Under the pieces are notes generated by a model. The model was not told the origin of the DNA and ran no database searches. It saw nothing but the letters and a program-made list of their open reading frames with translations. 9,478 bases of DNA from Candidatus Aminicenantota bacterium (lineage in GTDB: Bacteria > Acidobacteriota > Aminicenantia > Aminicenantales > Aminicenantaceae): positions 1 to 9,478 of the forward strand of contig DAOWCB010000036.1 in NCBI GenBank assembly GCA_030633795.1. Direction: 5' to 3'. Within the stretch, counting starts at the first letter, position 1; every line of letters begins with the position of its first letter. This document shows, one piece after another, positions 1 through 5,682 of the stretch. The position numbers and the translations under genes are program-made.

Positions 1-774
1 AGAGGTTACAAAGGAAGGTGGGAAAAGTCGGGAGGAGTCCTGTCCGACGGGAAAAACATCTACGGAACTTGGCAAGAAGCGGGAGATGAACCCTTCATGG
101 TCTCACGCAACTTTCCTCAAGTCGGGATATTCGTCGGCCGAAATCGATTAAATTCTTGTGAGAAGGCCAAACACGCAGGCTTTACCCTAGTGCTCCTTGA
201 CGATGGATTCCAACACAGGAAACTCCATCGGGATCTAGATATTATCCTGTTCGATCCAGGCGAGAGAATCGCTCTTCGAGAATCCCTTTCTTCACTCCGT
301 CGTGCCGATATTATCCTGGTAAAGAAAAACAACCGCGCCCATGCTAAAAGTAAAATAAGGCACCATTCCCCCAAGGCCAAGGTTTTTTCCTATTCGACCA
401 TAAACAAGGGATTTTTCGCTTTTCCTGACGGCAACCCCATCCTGACAGAACGATTGAGAGGAAAACGCTTCCTGGCTATTTGCGGGATCGCTCGGCCCGA
501 AAGATTTTTATCTCTCTTGGAAAAAGAAGGGCTTAAACCACTGCTCTCCCTCACATTCCCCGATCATCACTCCTATCCTATCTCCACAAGAAAAAAAATC
601 ATCACCACCTTCCAAAGGGAAAAAGCTGATGCCGTGCTCACAACAGAAAAGGACGTTTTCAAGCTGGGCGACCTCCAAAACGCCGGACAGATTCCGGTTT
701 ACTATAACAAAATAGACCTTCAGGTGGAGGAAAATTTCTATCAGGAGCTTCTATCATTGAAAAAGGACAGTTGA
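1..774 (+). CDS. lpxK: Tetraacyldisaccharide 4'-kinase LpxK, 5'-truncated by the window edge
   Basis: LpxK phosphorylates the 4' position of the tetraacyldisaccharide-1-phosphate precursor to give lipid IVA, at the inner face of the cytoplasmic membrane. The reading frame is open from base 1, so the first visible ATG (base 97) is internal. The 32 residues before it already match the family, starting with an RGY motif and including a GDEP motif. In the visible 257 residues I see the hallmark DDGFQHRKLHRD (about 67-78), ICGIARPERF (about 160-169), the FPDHHSY block that carries a family catalytic histidine (about 186-192) and TTEKDVFKL (about 214-222). The N-terminal Walker A motif and membrane segment lie outside the window. 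The stop overlaps the start of the next gene, also a lipid A gene, which supports the call. Family assignment is very secure. Confidence 0.95.
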   Translation, partial: RGYKGRWEKSGGVLSDGKNIYGTWQEAGDEPFMVSRNFPQVGIFVGRNRLNSCEKAKHAGFTLVLLDDGFQHRKLHRDLDIILFDPGERIALRESLSSLRRADIILVKKNNRAHAKSKIRHHSPKAKVFSYSTINKGFFAFPDGNPILTERLRGKRFLAICGIARPERFLSLLEKEGLKPLLSLTFPDHHSYPISTRKKIITTFQREKADAVLTTEKDVFKLGDLQNAGQIPVYYNKIDLQVEENFYQELLSLKKDS

Positions 775-1688
775 AATCACCGATGGCCAACCTTCACGAA
801 AAGACAGAGTTTTTCGGATTCCAATTTCTCAAAATCCTTTTCTCCGTGCTCCCACGTCCCATCTGTCTTGCCATCGGAGGAGCTCTTGGATCCTTGATAT
901 ATCACATCGATAGAAAGCACCGGCAAATCGCTCTATCCAACCTGAACACAGCTTTTGGTTCCCGGTTCTCCGATGAAAAGCAAAAGAAGATAGCAAAGGC
1001 TTCTTTCAGACATTTTGGGAGAGTTTTCGCTGATATCATAAAAGTCCGGCACATGAAACAGGACAAAGTGCTAAAATCCATATCCATCGAGGGATCAGAA
1101 CACCTTGAAAAGGCCATGCTCAAAGGAAAAGGAGCGTTGATCTTTTCCGCCCATTTGGGAAACTGGGAAATGGCCACTGCCCCGGTCTCTGAAATCGGGA
1201 AAGTCAATGTCATAGCCCGTCCGCTCGACAACAGGCGACTTGAAAACGAGCTTCTGCAAATAAGAAAAAAACTCGGAGCCAACGTCATCTACAAACAACA
1301 GGCGGCAAGACCCATACTTCGTGCTCTCACAGATAACGAAATGGTGGCGATCCTGATCGACCAGAATGTCGTGCGCAATCAAGCGGTGTTCGTGGATTTT
1401 TTTGACAAACCCGCGGCCACAACGCCCAGCCTGGCAATGTTTTTTCTCAAAACAGATGCTCCGATAGTTCCGGTTTTCTGTTATCCTGTCCAGAGCGGGG
1501 GGTATCATCTTAAGATTCTCCCGCCCCTCAAACTCATCATGACAGGCGATGAAGAAAAGGATGTGTTGAAAATCACACAATTATGCAATAAGATTATACA
1601 GAATCAGATACAGGAAAACCCAAAAGTCTGGCTGTGGTTCCATGACCGCTGGAAAACACGACCCGAAGGAGAAGAGAGGATCGGATAA
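771..1688 (+). CDS. lpxL: Lipid A biosynthesis acyltransferase, LpxL/HtrB family
   Basis: This predicted inner-membrane acyltransferase of the LPLAT superfamily adds a secondary acyl chain to Kdo-lipid A or a precursor. The catalytic HX4E motif is present as SAHLGNWE (H128, E133). A later IDQN block and a TPSLAMFFLK stretch are typical of the family. The length of 305 residues is normal. A hydrophobic N-terminal segment (about residues 15-45) fits the usual membrane association. The proposed start is a TTG overlapping the lpxK stop by four bases (TTGA). An ATG at 783 is a real alternative, because the only purine-rich site (AGGA, 764-767) is badly spaced for both. The symbol is family level: LpxL, LpxM and related late acyltransferases cannot be told apart here, and acyl-chain specificity is unknown. 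The gene directly follows lpxK, which agrees with a late lipid A step. Confidence 0.9.
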   Translation: MKSPMANLHEKTEFFGFQFLKILFSVLPRPICLAIGGALGSLIYHIDRKHRQIALSNLNTAFGSRFSDEKQKKIAKASFRHFGRVFADIIKVRHMKQDKVLKSISIEGSEHLEKAMLKGKGALIFSAHLGNWEMATAPVSEIGKVNVIARPLDNRRLENELLQIRKKLGANVIYKQQAARPILRALTDNEMVAILIDQNVVRNQAVFVDFFDKPAATTPSLAMFFLKTDAPIVPVFCYPVQSGGYHLKILPPLKLIMTGDEEKDVLKITQLCNKIIQNQIQENPKVWLWFHDRWKTRPEGEERIG

Positions 1689-1695
1689 AAAGAAC

Positions 1696-2439
1696 ATGAG
1701 AGCAAATAAACGTTCATCTAATATCATTCGTCCTGTATCTATTACGCCAGATTATCTCGCCTTCGCCGATGGATCGGCGCTCATCGAGCTCGGAAAAACC
1801 AAAGTCGTTGCGGGGGCTACCATCGAGGAAAGAGTCCCCTCCTTTCTCAAAGGCAGAGGGAAGGGATGGATCACTGCGGAATATGCCATGCTTCCCTGTT
1901 CTACGGAAAAAAGAACGCCCCGTGAAAGAGGGCCTGGCAGAATGTCTGGCCGTACCCAGGAGATCCAACGGCTTATCGGGCGCTCCTTACGCACCGTGAC
2001 AGACCTCAAAATTCTCGGAGAAAGAACGATCACCATAGACTGCGATATCATCCAAGCTGACGGTGGTACAAGAACAGCTTCGATCACCGTGGGTTGCGTC
2101 GCACTGGCTTTGGCCTTAAAAAAAATGATGGACTTGGGTGTCATCGACGAGATGCCTCTCAAAAACTTGGTTAGTGCCGTGAGCGTGGGAATAGTCGATG
2201 AGGACCTCCTTCTGGACTTGGACTATCAAGAGGATTCCTCGGCAGAAGTCGACATGAACGTCGTCAAGACAGATACGGGCAAAATTGTGGAAATACAGGC
2301 CACAGCAGAGAAATCCCCCTTCACTAAAAAAGACTTCAACGCCCTGTTAAGCCTGGCCGATAAAGGCATAAAAGAGCTATTCCTTGTACAAAAAGAAATT
2401 CTCAAACAGAGGAGCCTTCTCTTTATGGCCTATGGGTGA
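1696..2439 (+). CDS. rph: Ribonuclease PH
   Basis: RNase PH is a phosphate-dependent 3'-5' exoribonuclease that trims the 3' tail of tRNA precursors. It acts in the cytoplasm as a ring-shaped hexamer. The 247-residue protein has the family signature almost intact: an early RPV block, FLKG and GWITAEYAMLP (about 49-67), SGRTQEIQRLIGRSLR (84-99), the phosphate-binding GGTRTA (123-128) and the acidic LDYQEDSSAEVDMN block (175-188). An upstream in-frame ATG at 1642 lies inside the acyltransferase gene and would add 18 residues with no family counterpart, so I chose the ATG at 1696, 7 bases after the previous stop. The purine-rich GAGAGGA upstream is somewhat distant. In many bacteria rph is followed by an ITP/XTP pyrophosphatase gene, but here it sits inside an envelope operon. 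Confidence 0.95.
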   Translation: MRANKRSSNIIRPVSITPDYLAFADGSALIELGKTKVVAGATIEERVPSFLKGRGKGWITAEYAMLPCSTEKRTPRERGPGRMSGRTQEIQRLIGRSLRTVTDLKILGERTITIDCDIIQADGGTRTASITVGCVALALALKKMMDLGVIDEMPLKNLVSAVSVGIVDEDLLLDLDYQEDSSAEVDMNVVKTDTGKIVEIQATAEKSPFTKKDFNALLSLADKGIKELFLVQKEILKQRSLLFMAYG

Positions 2440-2471
2440 TGCCCAGGTTACTGGAGGAAATGGAAAGGAAA

Positions 2472-3431
2472 ATGAAAGACATTCTTATTACAGGCGGAGC
2501 TGGTTTTTTAGGAAGTCATCTGTGTGAACATTACGTAGATCAAGGAGCGGATGTCATCTGTGTCGACAATTTCTTCTCAGGAAGCAAGGATAACATCCTC
2601 CATCTTCTTGCCAATCCTCATTTCGAGCTGATCCGACACGATGTCATCCACCCTCTTTTTGTGGAAGTCGACAGGATTTATCACTTGGCATGCCCTGCCT
2701 CACCCATTCATTACCAATACAACGCCATCAAAACTGTCAAAACCAATGTCATGGGAACCATCAACATGCTGGGCTTGGCGAAACGAACAGAAGCCAGAAT
2801 TCTCCTCGCCTCCTCGTCTGAAGTCTATGGCGATGCTCAAGTCCATCCCCAACAGGAGAACTACTGGGGTCATGTAAACCCGATAGGACTTCGCAGTTGC
2901 TATGATGAAGGAAAGCGTGTGGCCGAGACGTTGATGATGGACTATCACCGCCAAAACAAAACCGACATCAAAATCGTCCGCATCTTCAACACCTATGGTC
3001 CCCGAATGGCTGTGGATGACGGAAGGGTAGTCAGCAATTTCATCGTCCAGGCTTTACATAACAAGCCTTTGACGGTCTATGGGGAGGGGAGCCAAACACG
3101 TTCCTTTTGTTACGTTACGGATCTTATTTTGGGACTTGTTGCAATGATGGAGAAGGAGGACTTCACAGGACCGGTGAATATCGGAAATCCGGGAGAATTC
3201 AGCATCATGGAATTGGCCCAAAAAGTCATTGCCCTCACAGGAAGTGAGTCGGAAATCAGTCACAATCCTTTACCTCAAGACGATCCGGTCCACAGATGCC
3301 CGGATATCACCTTGGCCAATAAACACCTCCAATGGAAGCCTCAGACGCCTCTCGATGAGGGACTCAAAAAAACCATCCTTTATTTTCAAAAGGTTCTCGG
3401 ACTAACAACGGATCCAAAAAAAACATCATGA
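2472..3431 (+). CDS. UDP-glucuronate decarboxylase (UDP-xylose synthase), SDR family
   Basis: This NAD-dependent extended short-chain dehydrogenase converts UDP-glucuronic acid to UDP-xylose through a bound 4-keto intermediate. Visible motifs (from the ATG at 2472, 319 residues) are the Rossmann GGAGFLG (8-14), VDNFFSG (31-37), SSSEVYGD (114-121) with the catalytic Ser/Glu region, the YxxxK pair (Y144, K148) and RIFNTYGPRM (170-179). The block YWGHVNPIGLRSCYDEGKR (131-149) is the hallmark that separates UXS from the GalE and RmlB relatives. The start is uncertain: GTG 2436, ATG 2439 and ATG 2460 are all in frame. I prefer 2472 because the Rossmann strand then begins at once, as is usual in the family. 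GGAGG at 2453-2457 is the best ribosome site, though about 14 bases from 2472. The stop overlaps the next start (ATGA). Confidence 0.92.
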   Translation: MKDILITGGAGFLGSHLCEHYVDQGADVICVDNFFSGSKDNILHLLANPHFELIRHDVIHPLFVEVDRIYHLACPASPIHYQYNAIKTVKTNVMGTINMLGLAKRTEARILLASSSEVYGDAQVHPQQENYWGHVNPIGLRSCYDEGKRVAETLMMDYHRQNKTDIKIVRIFNTYGPRMAVDDGRVVSNFIVQALHNKPLTVYGEGSQTRSFCYVTDLILGLVAMMEKEDFTGPVNIGNPGEFSIMELAQKVIALTGSESEISHNPLPQDDPVHRCPDITLANKHLQWKPQTPLDEGLKKTILYFQKVLGLTTDPKKTS

Positions 3432-4114
3432 AACTATCCATCATCATACCGGTCTATAACGAAAAGCACACCATTGAGGAAGTGATCAATCGCGTTCGGG
3501 AGACCGATGTGGGGATGGAAAAGGAGATCGTCATCGTGGATGACGGTTCCAAAGACGGGACGCAGGATGTCCTGAATAACCTGAATTTCCCCGATACAAA
3601 AACTTTTTTCCATGCGAAGAATCAGGGAAAGGGAGCCGCGCTTCATACCGGGTTTTCCAACGCCCAGGGCGATATCATCCTGATCCAAGATGCAGACTTG
3701 GAGTATGATCCTGCAGAGTATCCAACGCTACTAAAGCCCATTCTGGACGGCCGTGCAGACGTCGTGTATGGGTCTCGCTTTCTTGGAGGACCACACAGGG
3801 TTCTCTTCTTCTGGCACTATGTCGGCAACAAATTCCTGACCACGTTATCCAATATGTTATCCAATCTTAACCTATCGGACATGGAAACATGCTATAAGGT
3901 CATCAAAAAGGATGTTCTTGATCGTATCACGCTGAAGTCCAAAAGATTCGGTTTCGAGCCTGAGATTACGATAAAACTTGCCAAACTGAAGGCAAAGATC
4001 TATGAGGTGCCCATCTCCTATTCTGGGAGAGATTACAGTGAGGGCAAAAAAATCGGATGGAGAGATGGCATTGCCGCTATATATCACATCCTTCGGTTTA
4101 AATTCTTTAAATAA
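3428..4114 (+). CDS. Family 2 glycosyltransferase, dolichyl-phosphate-mannose-synthase-like
   Basis: This GT-A fold inverting glycosyltransferase of the DPM1-like branch transfers a sugar from a nucleotide donor, commonly to a polyprenyl phosphate. The opening SIIIPVYNE (4-12), VDDGSKDGT (37-45), KNQGKGAAL (64-72) and the metal-binding QDADLEYDP (87-95) are all present. So are the downstream GSRF, METCYKV (152-158), FGFEPEIT (174-181) and YSGRDYSEGKKIGW blocks typical of the polyprenyl-phosphate branch. The 228-residue length matches single-domain members. There is no C-terminal membrane pair, so the protein is probably peripheral. It overlaps the UXS stop by four bases (ATGA), suggesting translational coupling. 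Donor and acceptor cannot be read from the sequence. UDP-xylose is only a guess from the neighbouring gene. It is the last gene of the first block; I see no clear hairpin terminator after it. Confidence 0.9.
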   Translation: MKLSIIIPVYNEKHTIEEVINRVRETDVGMEKEIVIVDDGSKDGTQDVLNNLNFPDTKTFFHAKNQGKGAALHTGFSNAQGDIILIQDADLEYDPAEYPTLLKPILDGRADVVYGSRFLGGPHRVLFFWHYVGNKFLTTLSNMLSNLNLSDMETCYKVIKKDVLDRITLKSKRFGFEPEITIKLAKLKAKIYEVPISYSGRDYSEGKKIGWRDGIAAIYHILRFKFFK

Positions 4115-4130
4115 ATCACCATATCATTAC

Positions 4131-4159
4131 TTGAAAATGATTGAACTTACAGCTAATAT
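4131..4159 (+). promoter_or_regulatory. Candidate sigma-70 promoter for the flotillin gene
   Basis: TTGAAA (4131-4136, five of six matches to the -35 consensus) is followed after exactly 17 bases by TAATAT (4154-4159, four of six matches to the -10). It lies in the only AT-rich intergenic gap of the window. A 6-base inverted repeat, ATCATT (4123-4128) and AATGAT (4136-4141), flanks the -35 and could be an operator. A perfect TATAAT also occurs at 4192-4197 but lacks a recognisable -35. This is a pattern match only. Confidence 0.4.
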
Positions 4160-4220
4160 ATTTTATCTCGCTTCATCATTTTAGGTGATTGTATAATTGA
4201 CACAAAAACACCTTTTTTAC

Positions 4221-4232
4221 TCAAAGCTTTGA
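4221..4232. promoter_or_regulatory. 12-base perfect palindrome in the flotillin leader
   Basis: TCAAAGCTTTGA reads the same on both strands. It ends four bases before the AGGAGG ribosome site of the flotillin gene. It could be a small operator for a dimeric regulator, or chance in an AT-rich stretch. As an RNA hairpin it has no loop, so it is unlikely to be a terminator. The rest of the 133-base gap (4115-4247) shows no gene. Confidence 0.25.
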
Positions 4233-4247
4233 TCCAAGGAGGGGAGC

Positions 4248-5660
4248 ATGAATTTAACATCCGGACTCATTCTTATCGGCGCTATAATCCTTGTTTTGGC
4301 ACTCATAGTGCTATTATTTGCGAAACAATACAAAAAAGTCGGACCAAACGAAGTTCTTGTCATATCAGGAGGAAGAAAGCGTACCATGATAGCTCCCGAC
4401 GGGACAAAAACCAAGCTCGGTTACCGTTACCGTCTTGGTGGAGGAACATTTGTGTTGCCCTTTATGGAAACGATCGACATACTGCCGATGGAAGCCATCA
4501 CCATGAACATCAAAACTCCTGAAGTCTTGACTAACAGCGGTGTGCCTATCATGGCTGAGGCTATCGCTCAGATAAAAATCGACTCCTCTGATCATTCGAT
4601 CCGACTGGCCGCCGAACAATTTCTGGGATTGGGAAAAGAGGGGATCAGGTCTGTGGCGGAAACTGTGCTTGAGGGCAAGATGAGGGAAGTGATGGGGACC
4701 ATGACCGTGGAACAAATCTACAAGGCCCAGCATGAATTCTCGACCACCGTAACCCAAGCTGCTCAAAGCGACTTTTCCCGGATGGGATTGAACATGATGT
4801 CATTTGCCTTGAAGGACATCAGCGACACACAGGGGTACCTGGATGCATTGGGGAAACCCCAGATCATGGCTGCTAAAAGAGATGCAGTCATCGCCGAGGC
4901 AGAAACCGAAAAAGAGGCTACGATCAAATCTTCGGAAGCGCACAAAGAGGGGGAAATCGCTCGTCTGGCTGCGGAAGCATTGATTGCCAAAGCCCAATGG
5001 GAAAACGAGGCCAAAAAAGCCGAATCCCAAGTGGACGTTAACCAAAAAAAGGCCAAGGCCGACTTCGCATACGAAATCGAACGATCCCGGCTTTCTCAAG
5101 ATATAAAAAAGGAAGAAGCCAAGGTCAAATTCATCGAAAAGCAGGAAGCGATAAAAATCGAAGAGCTTGAAACCGCGCGCAAAGAAAAAGAACTGAACTC
5201 GAACGTCATCAAGCCTGCCGATGCCCGAAAATACCAAATGAAAGCCGAAGCAGAAGCGGAAGAATTTCGCATTCAATCCGAAGCTAGAGGAAAAGCCGAT
5301 GCTATGAAACTGGAAGGGATCGCACAAGCGGAAAAAACCAAACATCTCGGATTAGCCGAGGCCGAATCGATGATGAAAAAAGCCCAGGCATGGGATAAAT
5401 ACAACCAAGCCGCTATCCTGGAAATGTACCTTAAAATGCTGCCCGACCTGGCGAAAGCTGTATCTGAACCCCTCTCCAAAGTGGACAAGATAGTCGTCAT
5501 AGGAGGAGACAAGAGCCTCGGCACGACCAAAATCACATCACAAGTAGGGGAGATCCTGGCACAGATGCCAGATGTGGTCAAATCTCTAACCGGAGTGGAC
5601 CTGAAAAAATACCTCAAGAAAAAACTAGCCTTCGAAGACGACGAGAAAAAAGAAGATTAA
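4248..5660 (+). CDS. Flotillin family membrane scaffold protein (SPFH domain)
   Basis: Flotillins are inner-membrane proteins that oligomerise and organise functional membrane microdomains. The 470-residue sequence has a hydrophobic N-terminal segment (about 5-25) followed by a basic KQYKK stretch. Next comes an SPFH/band-7 domain (about 30-195) containing VGPNEVLVISGG. A long Ala/Glu/Lys-rich coiled coil (about 210-385) has the repeated EA pattern of the flotillin domain. The C-terminal helix has LTGVDLKKYLKKKL, a stretch characteristic of flotillins, and the protein ends in an acidic/lysine tail. The start is well supported by AGGAGG at 4237-4242, five bases before the ATG. No NfeD-type partner gene, common next to bacterial flotillin genes, is present on either side. 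It probably starts a transcription unit that continues into the aminotransferase gene 22 bases downstream. Lipid preference and cargo are unknown. Confidence 0.93.
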   Translation: MNLTSGLILIGAIILVLALIVLLFAKQYKKVGPNEVLVISGGRKRTMIAPDGTKTKLGYRYRLGGGTFVLPFMETIDILPMEAITMNIKTPEVLTNSGVPIMAEAIAQIKIDSSDHSIRLAAEQFLGLGKEGIRSVAETVLEGKMREVMGTMTVEQIYKAQHEFSTTVTQAAQSDFSRMGLNMMSFALKDISDTQGYLDALGKPQIMAAKRDAVIAEAETEKEATIKSSEAHKEGEIARLAAEALIAKAQWENEAKKAESQVDVNQKKAKADFAYEIERSRLSQDIKKEEAKVKFIEKQEAIKIEELETARKEKELNSNVIKPADARKYQMKAEAEAEEFRIQSEARGKADAMKLEGIAQAEKTKHLGLAEAESMMKKAQAWDKYNQAAILEMYLKMLPDLAKAVSEPLSKVDKIVVIGGDKSLGTTKITSQVGEILAQMPDVVKSLTGVDLKKYLKKKLAFEDDEKKED

Positions 5661-5682
5661 TCTTCTCGATAAAGGGTTAACC

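Noticed and set aside
4192..4197. Perfect TATAAT as the main promoter -10
   Set aside because: No acceptable -35 lies 16-18 bases upstream and the extended -10 TG is out of place by one base; kept only as a secondary candidate.
4115..4220. Rho-independent terminator after the glycosyltransferase
   Set aside because: T-rich stretches exist but no GC-rich stem precedes them.
4800..5345. Long antisense frame opposite the flotillin coiled coil (181 codons)
   Set aside because: It has the Phe/Leu-rich composition expected as the complement of Glu/Lys/Ala codons, with no family match; it is a shadow of the flotillin gene.
4900..5350. Possible DNA tandem repeats (recurrent gcc/gaa/aaa patterns)
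   Set aside because: The periodicity is explained by the Ala/Glu/Lys coiled-coil of flotillin; no exact repeat unit is present.
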